20,159 bases of DNA, taken from positions 1 to 20,159 of the forward strand of contig JAJRSP010000170.1 of the NCBI GenBank assembly GCA_024278775.1, in the 5' to 3' direction. Below are positions 1 through 6,947 of this stretch, piece after piece (the first letter of the stretch is position 1; the number at the start of each line of letters is the position of its first letter). The position numbers and the translations under genes are program-made. The stretch is from Planctomycetota bacterium. Its GTDB lineage: Bacteria; Planctomycetota; Phycisphaerae; UBA1845. The notes below the pieces were generated by a model. The model had not been told where the DNA came from and did no database searches. It was given only the letters and a program-made list of their open reading frames with translations.

Positions 1-1
1 C

Positions 2-97
2 TACGGCATTCCTCTGGCTGTGGCATGGATCGATCAAGGTCTTGAGGCCATCGCACGCCATAGCCCTGATTTGCATGGTCCGTCAGCAACCCCCTGA
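2..97 (+). CDS. C-terminal fragment of an unidentified protein (5' end outside window)
   Basis: Frame 2 is open from the window edge to a TGA at 95-97. It encodes 31 residues beginning YGIPLAVAWIDQGLEAIA and ending in a Ser/Pro-rich tail. The stretch has the amphipathic, alanine-rich look of a real C-terminal helix rather than a random frame. I do not recognise the family, and the fragment is too short to assign. It converges with the minus-strand gene ending at 218. The 120 nt between them hold one small inverted repeat (AGTTCA at 161-166, TGAACT at 176-181) without a T-run, so no terminator can be called confidently. Confidence 0.4.
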   Translation, partial: YGIPLAVAWIDQGLEAIARHSPDLHGPSATP

Positions 98-217
98 CGG
101 CAGATCTATACAGTCCGATAAGATATGTTACGTTGCGTTCGCCGGTGGGGGCGTTGCAGGAGTTCACCTGGTCCCTGAACTAATGTTTCCGGGCACGAGT
201 GACGTTCAGAAGGGTTG

Positions 218-544
218 TTAGGGGCGATGCCGGCGCGTGGGTACCTTGCCTGGGCCGGCTTGGTCACGGATCGTCGCAAGATCAACCCCCCCGACGATCT
301 CAATCCGCTCGGTATTGGTGTCGAAACGATAAGCAATCATCCGCTGTTGCGTGGAATCAATAACGTAAACAAGCTCTTCGTCGGTCTGGTCTAACGCACC
401 GACGGTTATCTCGTAGTCGCCACCACGGATGGTCATTCCGTCGGCCAGTGCGGGAGCGGGACGGGTGTTGATGACGACCAAACCAACGAAAAGGATCACG
501 GCGGTTGTCGACAGCACGCCAATCGTGAAGTTTTTATTGTCCAT
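218..544 (-). CDS. Small exported protein, paralogue-like with its upstream neighbour
   Basis: The 108-aa product has a hydrophobic segment at about residues 8-25 followed by ALADG, so it is probably a secreted or membrane-anchored protein. The ATG at 544 is preceded by GGAG (GGAGACTCTGAG), which makes it a better start than an in-frame upstream codon at 640. The mature part contains GGDYEITV, a short spacer, then LVYVID and RMIAYRFD. This order resembles GDFVTVTA, VLYLLD and KLHAFHPE in the gene at 647-934, suggesting an old tandem duplication. The pattern reads like beta-strands and I know similar short exported proteins in planctomycetes, but no function is known to me. It is the last gene of a minus-strand run. 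Co-transcription is inferred from orientation and spacing (102 nt gap). Confidence 0.7.
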   Translation of the reverse strand: MDNKNFTIGVLSTTAVILFVGLVVINTRPAPALADGMTIRGGDYEITVGALDQTDEELVYVIDSTQQRMIAYRFDTNTERIEIVGGVDLATIRDQAGPGKVPTRRHRP

Positions 545-646
545 CTCAGAGTCTCCAGTTACTAATCTCTCGATGCCGCAAGATGGAGCACCGGCATCTC
601 TTTCGCCTATCTCTTCCGGCCACCTATCTCTACCGACCAATCGCCT

Positions 647-934
647 CTACCGTCCGAAATCCTGGGCCAGATCCCTCGGCGGTATGTGGACCAAGCTACG
701 GGACTGCCGGTCTTCCGGATGAAATGCGTGTAGCTTTCTCGCGGGAACATCCAGCAAATAGAGGACATCATAGATACGGCTGGCCGGCTTGGCGGTAACC
801 GTAACAAAGTCCCCGGGTCGGGCGCTGATCTGAGCATTAGCCCTGGGCAATCGAACCAAACCGGCCACTAGCAGGACGCCAAGAAGGCCATTGAGACCCG
901 CCAACAATACTATCCAAGACCTCTTCGTGAGCAT
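647..934 (-). CDS. Small exported protein, paralogue-like with its downstream neighbour
   Basis: The 95-aa product starts MLTKRSW and has a hydrophobic core at about residues 8-26 ending near PRANAQ, a plausible signal peptidase site or membrane anchor. The ATG at 934 follows CGGAGAACACCACC, a reasonable ribosome binding site. The mature region has GDFVTVTAKPAS, VLYLLD and RKLHAFHPED, matching in order the GDYEITV, LVYVID and RMIAYRFD elements of the 218-544 product. It ends in a basic/polar tail. No catalytic motif is seen and the function is unknown. The neighbouring genes on both sides also encode small exported or membrane proteins on the same strand. Confidence 0.7.
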   Translation of the reverse strand: MLTKRSWIVLLAGLNGLLGVLLVAGLVRLPRANAQISARPGDFVTVTAKPASRIYDVLYLLDVPARKLHAFHPEDRQSRSLVHIPPRDLAQDFGR

Positions 935-991
935 GGTGGTGTTCTCCGTTGTGGCAATCGAAACCGGCTACTACATAGCCAGACAACCTTT

Positions 992-1207
992 TTAGCTAAG
1001 GTGGGATCGTTTGGCGCTGAGAAAACCCGTTGAACAAACCAGCAATATCAAGCCGATTGTTGCGATCCAAATAATCCAGCCGCCCTCCCGCTCCACAAGT
1101 TGCCCGGGTTCTTGGGCCGATGCGACTGACGTGAGCATAAGGAAAAAACCGGCACAGAGCGCCGCAAGAACCACTCGCGCCAGTTTGCGTCTTCGTTCTC
1201 GAATCAT
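992..1207 (-). CDS. Small two-helix membrane protein, function unknown
   Basis: The 71-aa product starts MIRERRRKLARVV. A basic N-terminus leads into a hydrophobic stretch (about residues 10-28) that ends in SVASAQEP, typical of a cleavable signal. A second hydrophobic segment (about 41-60, WIIWIATIGLILLVCSTGFL) is followed by a basic tail AKRSHLS. If the first segment is cleaved, one membrane helix remains. The ATG at 1207 was chosen because TGAGGATGACAGG lies just upstream. The longer in-frame extension to 1408 is out-of-frame shadow of the gene at 1324-1848. It resembles no named family I know. Position and orientation suggest it belongs with the two small exported proteins downstream. Confidence 0.6.
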   Translation of the reverse strand: MIRERRRKLARVVLAALCAGFFLMLTSVASAQEPGQLVEREGGWIIWIATIGLILLVCSTGFLSAKRSHLS

Positions 1208-1323
1208 CCTGTCATCCTCAGAGGCCTCGCTCAGTCCGCATCGCATTATAGGCGGCTCATCGGCTGGGTAAAGCCGCACCGTCTCGCGGTTTGATACGTT
1301 CACGAAAACGTGCAAACCGAAAT

Positions 1324-1848
1324 TCAGGCCGACGCTACGAAATCCCCCGTTGGCATCGGTACGACCAGTTGCCGGAAGGCTTGGACCGGAACGCTGACGG
1401 TTCCCCATTTGGGGGAACGACGGCGGGCATTGGCTGCATACTGTTCCGCTCGCACCGGGAGGAAGGCGTAGCCCTCACCCCGATAGAGGTGGGTTTCGGC
1501 CTGAGGGGTTCGATCATCGGGTCCGAGCAGCCAATAAGCAAACAGGAAGATCGGCTCATAGCCCGAGCCGAGAACGGCATGCCACTGAGTTGCGCCATCG
1601 ATGTCGTCTTGCGTGACCCAGTTTTCCCAATACCGCCTACCGCCCTTTCCTTCATAAGGAAACTTTCGGCCCTTCACGTCCACGATCCAGGTTTTATGCC
1701 CCGGTGGATAGACCACGAAATCGAATGATTTGATTCGTGCTCCCGAGAAAATCGCCTTCCGCTGCTCATCGACGGGAATGTACGGCCACCCGCGTGATCG
1801 GATGTAATCCTCAAACGCAGCTTCGTAATGGATGTGCCGTTTGGTCAT
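1324..1848 (-). CDS. HYExAFE family protein, possible PD-(D/E)xK nuclease-like fold
   Basis: The 174-aa product carries HYEAAFE at residues 7-13, the signature after which this mostly planctomycetal family is named. The family assignment is from memory of that motif. A second block runs from Asp43 in FDFVVYPP to WIVDVKGRKFPY, giving Asp57-x-Lys59. A hydrophobic strand with Asp, then Asp/Glu-x-Lys, is the layout of PD-(D/E)xK restriction-like nucleases, with Glu9 as a possible further acidic ligand. That nuclease reading is my inference. No signal peptide is seen, so it should be cytoplasmic. The ATG at 1848 has only a weak GGAA upstream. It lies 50 nt downstream of the lipoprotein gene on the same strand. 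No methyltransferase or helicase partner is visible nearby. Confidence 0.8.
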   Translation of the reverse strand: MTKRHIHYEAAFEDYIRSRGWPYIPVDEQRKAIFSGARIKSFDFVVYPPGHKTWIVDVKGRKFPYEGKGGRRYWENWVTQDDIDGATQWHAVLGSGYEPIFLFAYWLLGPDDRTPQAETHLYRGEGYAFLPVRAEQYAANARRRSPKWGTVSVPVQAFRQLVVPMPTGDFVASA

Positions 1849-1898
1849 GCCGGATGTTCCGACCAGCCGAACGCTGCGAGGTTGGGACGCTTCGACAG

Positions 1899-2687
1899 TT
1901 ACGGCGTGTCGATCTCCTGAGTAACTTCGTGCCGCTGTCCAGACAAATCGTAAATCGTGAAATCGACCTTCGTCGCCCCATGATCGTTCAACACATTTCC
2001 GGGTGGATGGTAGGTGACGGTGTAGTAAGCGTCGGCGTCGGGCCCGGTGACGTGAAAACCAGGACGACCAGGGCGATCTATATACACGGGGGTAGATACC
2101 CCGCTGGTTCGGTGAAAACGCATCACCCCGGTTTCAGGATCCAGGTCATCGGGTGGACTGGGGATGCGGAGGCGCACTTCCGCTTGATACACCATCAGGG
2201 TCACCATATCGTCGGCCACTTTTTTATCCGGCTGCTCGAAGGGGCTGTTGCTATGGATCCATTCGTCACCCACCTTGATCTGATCTCGACCGGCCAACTG
2301 TCGATAGGCCGAAACGTCGACTTTCAGAGAATCTCCGGGGGCGGCGTGGATGGTACGCGTGAACGAAAGATGTCCGGTCGGATCAAGTTCCATCTCAATG
2401 CGTTCGCCGTCAAAGCGGGCGACGCCGTAATCCACGATACCCACCGGATCCACAAACTGCCCCAGCGGGTTGGTCAAGACGAAATCGAAGCTGACGGCCT
2501 CGCCCACGTGAGCATACTGCCGCTTGTCCGGCGACCACGCGAAACCATCCGGTCTTGGTCCCGTAGAAGTAGCCAACGACCCGGTGACGCAGCCTGGGGA
2601 AACCGACGCCACCACCAGTCCGATCACGCCGGGCAATACCCGTCGAACGACCGGCACATAGCTAGACACGAAGCGGGACGATGCCAT
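1899..2687 (-). CDS. Probable exported lipoprotein with beta-rich body, function unknown
   Basis: The 262-aa product begins MASSRFVSSYVPVVRRV, then a hydrophobic core (about residues 18-30) ending SPGC, so Cys33 is a possible lipid attachment site. The residues before it (S-P-G) are a poor lipobox match, so simple secretion is an alternative. The body alternates polar and hydrophobic residues (for example VSFDFVLTNPLGQFVDP and a C-terminal VDFTIYDLSG) like Ig-type or other beta-sandwich domains. No catalytic motif is seen. The ATG at 2687 lies inside the end of the upstream cysteine-cluster gene (26 nt overlap). The in-frame extension to 2759 would overlap further and was not used. The ribosome binding site is weak (AAAGAG about 13 nt away). 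I do not recognise the family. Confidence 0.65.
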   Translation of the reverse strand: MASSRFVSSYVPVVRRVLPGVIGLVVASVSPGCVTGSLATSTGPRPDGFAWSPDKRQYAHVGEAVSFDFVLTNPLGQFVDPVGIVDYGVARFDGERIEMELDPTGHLSFTRTIHAAPGDSLKVDVSAYRQLAGRDQIKVGDEWIHSNSPFEQPDKKVADDMVTLMVYQAEVRLRIPSPPDDLDPETGVMRFHRTSGVSTPVYIDRPGRPGFHVTGPDADAYYTVTYHPPGNVLNDHGATKVDFTIYDLSGQRHEVTQEIDTP

Positions 2688-3096
2688 TGTTTTTTTTGCT
2701 CTTTTTGGCGCTGCGCCGGGTCGTGTGAACCTGATGCGGTAAGGCCAACTTGCGACCAAACTCCTCCTGGTAATAGGATTCTAGCTGTTCCGGGTGCGTA
2801 AAGAGATGGTCGTAGCCGAACTGGCCGCCGCTGTAGTCACAGTCCTGAGCCTTGTACTCCCGGCAGATCGACGGTCTGGACTCGTAGACACCACACAGGT
2901 TGTCGGCCTGGAGGTTCTTGCATCGGGTTTGCATCTGAACGTACCAATCGCCCTCTTCCACAAATACGCTGATACCCTCGTGCATGAGATACCAGCGGAT
3001 GTCGTCGAAGTCTCTTCGGTCCTCGGGCACATCCAGAGGAATCGCCAGATACCTACAGCAGGCACCGGCACAGTGTTCACATAACGTCGAGCCCAT
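2662..3096 (-). CDS. YkgJ-type cysteine-cluster protein
   Basis: The 144-aa product has the CxxCxxxCC pattern near its N-terminus (Cys6, Cys9, Cys13, Cys14). Further cysteines follow in TRCKNL, NLCGVY and SICREY (context YESRPSICREY). This is the hallmark of the YkgJ/UPF0153 family of putative zinc- or iron-sulphur-binding proteins. The molecular role of the family is not established. It has no signal peptide. The ATG at 3096 gives a start right before the cluster, as usual in the family. An upstream GTG at 3180 would add 28 basic residues that look non-family, though it cannot be excluded. The lysine-rich C-terminus (RRSAKKSKKNN) overlaps the start of the lipoprotein gene. It is probably the first gene of the minus-strand run, with a promoter at 3208-3235. 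Confidence 0.75.
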   Translation of the reverse strand: MGSTLCEHCAGACCRYLAIPLDVPEDRRDFDDIRWYLMHEGISVFVEEGDWYVQMQTRCKNLQADNLCGVYESRPSICREYKAQDCDYSGGQFGYDHLFTHPEQLESYYQEEFGRKLALPHQVHTTRRSAKKSKKNNGIVPLRV

Positions 3097-3207
3097 CGCG
3101 TTGATCCCCGTTGTCCATGCCTTCCGAAAGGAACAGCGCCTTTCCAAAAAGGGCAACCATCCCGTGCGTCTTCGGCTCACCGCTTGCTCTCGGTGCCGTC
3201 CCGGCGG

Positions 3208-3235
3208 ATTATAGGTGGCCGATGAGGCGGGTCAA
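3208..3235 (-). promoter_or_regulatory. Candidate sigma70 promoter for the ykgJ-like gene cluster
   Basis: On the minus strand TTGACC (3235-3230) and a perfect TATAAT (3213-3208) are separated by 16 nt. Transcription would begin near 3200, about 105 nt before the ATG at 3096. A 7-bp inverted repeat (GCGGGTC at 3227-3233, GACCCGC at 3245-3251, 11 nt apart) covers the -35 hexamer and could be an operator. Confidence 0.5.
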
Positions 3236-3289
3236 CGAACGCTCGACCCGCATGCCCTGTGAGTCGTGGAGCGAACCGGATAAGGCGTG

Positions 3290-3877
3290 ATGAGAATCGT
3301 CTCGGGACAATGGAAATCTCGCCGGCTGGTCCGACCGGATACGTCCTTGACCAGACCCATGCCGGACCGCGTACGCGAATCGGTGTTTTCCATGCTCGGC
3401 TCGCATTACGGCACTCCGGGACTGTTACCGCCGATCCACGTGGCGGACGTGTTTGCAGGGAGCGGATCAATGGGGATCGAATCACTGTCACGCGGGGCCG
3501 CCACCTGCCGGTTTGTCGAAAGAGGCCGGGTGGCTCTGGCTGCCCTGCGGTGCAACCTCGAAAGCGTAGGGCTCGATTTTAAGACTCTCGTGATACGTCG
3601 GAACGCATGGCGGGCTCCCATCATTGAGCCGGGTGACGCGACGCTCGATCTGGTGTTCCTCGATCCGCCCTATGCCGATGCGCTGGATACTTCGGTGAGC
3701 GGGAACGTGAGGATGTATCTGGATCGCCTCACGGCGTGGATCAGCCGAGAGGGCTTGGTGGTGCTGCATCACCCAAAGAAAATAGCGTATGATCTCCCGT
3801 CCCACGACCCGTGGCATGTGAACCGGTCGCGGTCGTTTGGTGGCAATGGTATTACCATATTTCATTATGACGCGTAA
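3290..3877 (+). CDS. rsmD: 16S rRNA (guanine966-N2)-methyltransferase RsmD
   Basis: RsmD methylates N2 of G966 in 16S rRNA during 30S assembly, using S-adenosylmethionine. The 195-aa length is usual. The N-terminus MRIVSGQWKSRRL and RPMPDRVRESVFSML match the family opening. The SAM-binding motif I is DVFAGSGSMGIE (residues 53-64) and the catalytic NPPY-type motif appears as DPPY (125-128). I chose the ATG at 3290 rather than the adjacent GTG at 3287 because AAGG (3282-3285) is then better spaced and the protein starts with the usual MRI. The 3' end overlaps the start of the CCA enzyme gene, pointing to translational coupling of two RNA-maturation genes. It is divergent from the ykgJ-like cluster. 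Confidence 0.93.
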   Translation: MRIVSGQWKSRRLVRPDTSLTRPMPDRVRESVFSMLGSHYGTPGLLPPIHVADVFAGSGSMGIESLSRGAATCRFVERGRVALAALRCNLESVGLDFKTLVIRRNAWRAPIIEPGDATLDLVFLDPPYADALDTSVSGNVRMYLDRLTAWISREGLVVLHHPKKIAYDLPSHDPWHVNRSRSFGGNGITIFHYDA

Positions 3878-5102
3878 CCCTCACTCGGCTAAAGACGCCG
3901 CTACGTTTGTCATTGATCGGCTCCGTGAGCAGGGCTTTGTGGCATGGCTCGCGGGCGGTTGTGTGCGAGACGCGCTGCTGGGCCTCCCTCCGAAGGATTA
4001 CGACGTGGCCACCAACGCCACACCGGAGAAAGTGGCGCAGGTGTTTCCTCATGCCAACCACGTGGGTGCAAAGTTTGGCGTGATGTTGGTGCGCAAGTAC
4101 CGCTACGACGTCGAGGTCGCCACGTTTCGTTCCGATGGTGCCTATTCGGACGGTCGACGACCGGACGAGGTGACGTTTGGGACGGACCGGGAAGACGCCC
4201 TTCGACGGGACTTTACGATCAACGGCATGTTTTTTGATACCACGACAGACACCGTCATTGACTATGTGGGAGGGCGTACGGATCTGAAGGCGGGCGTCGT
4301 TCGAACCATCGGTGATGCGCGGGATCGCTTTGGCGAGGATCATCTACGGATGCTCCGTGCCGTTCGGTTTGCCGCGCGCCTCGGTTTTCAGATAGAGCCG
4401 CGAACTGCAGATGCGATCATCGAGCAAGCCCCACGGCTTGCCGGCATCAGCCCCGAGCGTATCTGGATTGAACTGGGGGCGATCCTGGCCGACGCCCATC
4501 GGGGCGTTGGTTGGCGCCTACTCATCTCTCTCGGCTTGTCGAAGCATCTTGTGGCGGACTGGACACTTTCTCCTCATCGTCAGGCACTTGCGGTGGACCG
4601 ATTAGAGGCGCTGGGAAGTGATACGATCGATCCTTCGCTGGGTTGGGCAGCCGTGCTCAGCGGAGAATCTCCGGAAGTGGTTCGCCGACTCTGTGCCGCC
4701 CTGCGTCAGAGTAATCGGGAGACCGCCGCCGCCGTGTGGCTGACGACATCGCTTCCGGTGGCCCATCGTGTGTCTGAACTCGAACGCGCCGACATGAAAG
4801 AGTTGATGTCGCACGCGCTGTGGGTAGACCTCGGGAGGCTTCTTCGCGCGGATCTGATGGCTCGCGGTGAGTCGTTGGCGACCTATGACCAACTGGTGAA
4901 GCGGGCGACTACGATCCCGGCCGAGTCCGTGGCCCCCCCACCGCTTCTTGACGGTCACGCCCTGGAAGAACTCGGCATCACACCGGGGCCTCGCTTCGGC
5001 CGCATTTTGAAGGAACTATACCGGGCCCAACGAAACGATGACATCTCGACGCGCGACGAGGCCATCACTCTGGCAAAAGAACTGATCGTGCGAGACGATT
5101 AA
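3867..5102 (+). CDS. CCA-adding tRNA nucleotidyltransferase / poly(A) polymerase family
   Basis: This class II nucleotidyltransferase adds CCA to tRNA 3' ends or adds poly(A) tails; the two activities cannot be separated by eye. The 411-aa product shows LAGGCVRDALLG (about residues 28-39), the metal-binding pair Asp44 and Asp46 in DYDVATNATP, and the third acidic site around Glu83 (DVEVATF). It also has RRDFTIN (113-119, template/ribose region) and the neck helix LRAVRFAARLGF (about 163-174). An alpha-helical body and tail follow. The ATG at 3867 overlaps rsmD by 11 nt. In-frame starts at 3837 and 3846 would lie deeper inside rsmD and add non-family residues. No clear ribosome binding site is visible, consistent with coupling to rsmD. 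The TAA overlaps the stop of the convergent fliN-like gene. Confidence 0.92.
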   Translation: MTRNPHSAKDAATFVIDRLREQGFVAWLAGGCVRDALLGLPPKDYDVATNATPEKVAQVFPHANHVGAKFGVMLVRKYRYDVEVATFRSDGAYSDGRRPDEVTFGTDREDALRRDFTINGMFFDTTTDTVIDYVGGRTDLKAGVVRTIGDARDRFGEDHLRMLRAVRFAARLGFQIEPRTADAIIEQAPRLAGISPERIWIELGAILADAHRGVGWRLLISLGLSKHLVADWTLSPHRQALAVDRLEALGSDTIDPSLGWAAVLSGESPEVVRRLCAALRQSNRETAAAVWLTTSLPVAHRVSELERADMKELMSHALWVDLGRLLRADLMARGESLATYDQLVKRATTIPAESVAPPPLLDGHALEELGITPGPRFGRILKELYRAQRNDDISTRDEAITLAKELIVRDD

Positions 5103-5473
5103 CCGCCCATCGCACCGGCGCGTTCCGACATACCTACGAGTTGAGTCAACCGCAAACCAAAGTTTTCCCCTACTTTGACGGTTTGCCCCAGACCGATCGT
5201 GCGTCCTCCCACATTGAGAGACAGCTCGGCATCGAAGGGGACTTCAAACTCGATGATCGTACCGATGGTGGTTTTCAAGATGGATTCAACCGTCATCTCA
5301 CGGGTGGCCAGTACCACGGAAAGTGACACCTCCAGGCTAAGGATGCGAGAAAGCATCGGTGACGGAGGGTGTTGAGAAGAGGGTGGTGGTGCCACAGCGA
5401 CAGCGACCGGCGGCTCCGGAGCCGCCGGTTCGTCTGCGAACATGCTGTCGATACTAGCCTGCGATAGTCCCAT
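5099..5473 (-). CDS. fliN: FliN/FliY-like flagellar motor switch (SpoA domain) protein, isolated from other flagellar genes
   Basis: The 124-aa product has a C-terminal FliN/SpoA domain (about residues 46-117): VSLSVVLATREMTVESIL, then IIEFEVPFDAELSLNVGGR, then GQTVKVGENFGLRLT and a final VGMSER. This matches the C-ring switch protein that sits below the flagellar MS ring. The N-terminus MGLSQASIDSMF resembles the LSQxEIDAL(L/F) peptide of FliM/FliY that binds CheY-P, followed by a Pro/Ala-rich linker (17-39). The ATG at 5473 was preferred over GTGs at 5485 and 5482 because it places this motif at the start. Its ribosome binding site is weak. No other flagellar gene is in the window, and the SpoA domain also occurs in type III secretion systems. 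Its stop overlaps the convergent CCA-enzyme stop by 4 bp. Confidence 0.85.
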   Translation of the reverse strand: MGLSQASIDSMFADEPAAPEPPVAVAVAPPPSSQHPPSPMLSRILSLEVSLSVVLATREMTVESILKTTIGTIIEFEVPFDAELSLNVGGRTIGLGQTVKVGENFGLRLTQLVGMSERAGAMGG

Positions 5474-5617
5474 ATCCGCCACCACTCGATGCGCGCACGA
5501 AATCCCTACACCACACTACGGGATATCGACGCATCGAACGAGGTAGCTTGAACGTGTGGTATGGATTAGCGGGCCATACGGGAACTAGCGAGTGAGTTTT
5601 CGGACCCACGTTGGCGT

Positions 5618-5645
5618 CACCATACCGACAACACTATACCGACAA
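5618..5645. repeat. Two adjacent 14-nt direct repeats upstream of the fliN-like gene
   Basis: CACCATACCGACAA (5618-5631) is followed immediately by CACTATACCGACAA (5632-5645), with 13 of 14 positions identical. They lie in the 205-nt gap between fabF and the fliN-like gene, about 145-170 nt upstream of the fliN start. A regulator binding site is possible; no function is shown by the sequence. Confidence 0.6.
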
Positions 5646-5678
5646 GCAGAGCAACGCGCGGACGTATGCGATTCGCCG

Positions 5679-6923
5679 CTACTCCGTGAATGCCTTGACG
5701 AGGATGCAGGCATTGTGCCCGCCAAACCCAAATGAATTGCTCATGGCGATCCGTATCCGACGATCACGCGGTGTGTGGGGGCAGTAGTCGAGGTCACAGT
5801 CCTCGCTGGGCTCATCCAGGTTGATCGTCGGCGGTACCACACCGTTGCGAATGGCCAGTGTACACGCCACGACCTCCATCCCCCCACTCGCACCGAGTGA
5901 ATGACCGATGGAACTTTTCGTGCTACTGACCACGAGCTTATGGGCGTGCGCGCCGAAAATGCGCTTGATGGCAATCGTTTCGGCGACATCCCCGAGTGGC
6001 GTTGATGTGCCGTGAGCGTTGATGTAGTCCACCGCGTCAGGCGCAATCCTCGCATCGGCCAGAGCCTGCTGCATCGCTCGCGAGGCCCCCTGCCCGTCTT
6101 CCGCCGGTTGAGTGATATGCTGCGCATCCGATGATGCACCGAATCCGATGACCTCCGCCAAAATGTTCGCACCCCGACGTTTGGCGAATTCCAATTCCTC
6201 AAAAATAAACGCTCCAGCCCCTTCGGCCATGACGAAGCCGTCCCGCCCGCGATCGAACGGTCGACTGGCCCGAGCCGGATCATCATTGCGAGTGCTTAAT
6301 GCCTTCATTGCCGCAAACGCTGATAAGGCCAGCGGGGTGACGGCCGCCTCCGACCCGCCCGTGATCACCGCGTCGGCTCGTCCCGTACGGATGTGGCACA
6401 GCGCTTCGCCCATGGCATGAGTGGCCGACGCACAGGCGCTGCTGATGGCGACGCTGTTCCCGTTCGCGCCGAATTGAATTGAGATGTTGCCGCTGGCCGC
6501 GTTCACCATCAGCTTGGGGATCGTGAAAACAGACACCTTACTCGGTCCGCGTTCCATGAGCCGGGTGTGCTGCTGTTCGAGCTCGTCGAGTCCACCGATG
6601 CCGGATCCGAAAACAACCGAGACGCGGTACGGGTCGGTGTGGTCTATATCAAGACCGGAAGAGCGCACGGCCTCACCGCAAGCGGCGATCGCAAACTGCG
6701 CATAACGATCCAGCCGCTTAACGATCTTGCGATCCATATACAGCGCAGGGTCAAAATCGGGCACTTCACCCGCGAAGCGAACGGCGAACTCAGAGGTATC
6801 AAACAGCGTGACGGGGCCTACGCCGCTTCGTCCCTCCAGGAGCGCACTCCAATAGCAATCCACCCCCGCACCGAACGGGGAAAGTACGCCCATACCCGTG
6901 ACTACGACCCGTCTTTCCGCCAT
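5679..6923 (-). CDS. fabF: 3-oxoacyl-ACP synthase II (FabF, KAS II)
   Basis: FabF condenses malonyl-ACP with growing acyl-ACP in the cytoplasmic type II fatty-acid cycle. The 414-aa length is standard. The full KAS I/II triad is present: Cys164 in SSACASATHA, His304 in INAHGTSTPLGD and His341 in SSIGHSLGASGG, with the conserved lysine (Lys336) just before the second histidine. The start MAERRVVVTGMGVLSPFG is the family N-terminus. There is no strong ribosome binding site at 6923, and the ATG is 24 nt beyond the acpP stop. The acpP-fabF order is common across bacteria. It is the last gene of the fab operon; I see no clear terminator in the 205 nt that follow. Confidence 0.97.
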   Translation of the reverse strand: MAERRVVVTGMGVLSPFGAGVDCYWSALLEGRSGVGPVTLFDTSEFAVRFAGEVPDFDPALYMDRKIVKRLDRYAQFAIAACGEAVRSSGLDIDHTDPYRVSVVFGSGIGGLDELEQQHTRLMERGPSKVSVFTIPKLMVNAASGNISIQFGANGNSVAISSACASATHAMGEALCHIRTGRADAVITGGSEAAVTPLALSAFAAMKALSTRNDDPARASRPFDRGRDGFVMAEGAGAFIFEELEFAKRRGANILAEVIGFGASSDAQHITQPAEDGQGASRAMQQALADARIAPDAVDYINAHGTSTPLGDVAETIAIKRIFGAHAHKLVVSSTKSSIGHSLGASGGMEVVACTLAIRNGVVPPTINLDEPSEDCDLDYCPHTPRDRRIRIAMSNSFGFGGHNACILVKAFTE

Positions 6924-6947
6924 GAGTGGGACCGCGGCCGATTCGGC

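Noticed and set aside
161..181. AGTTCA/TGAACT inverted repeat between the convergent genes at the left edge, considered as a terminator
   Set aside because: The stem is only 6 bp with a 9-nt loop and no T-run on either strand.
1737..2801. A 354-codon plus-strand open frame
   Set aside because: It is antisense to the HYExAFE, lipoprotein and cysteine-cluster genes, which have better starts and motifs. Its composition (many His, Arg, Gly) is that of a shadow frame.
5618..5645. CRISPR-like repeat
   Set aside because: There are only two copies of 14 nt without a spacer between them, and no cas genes.
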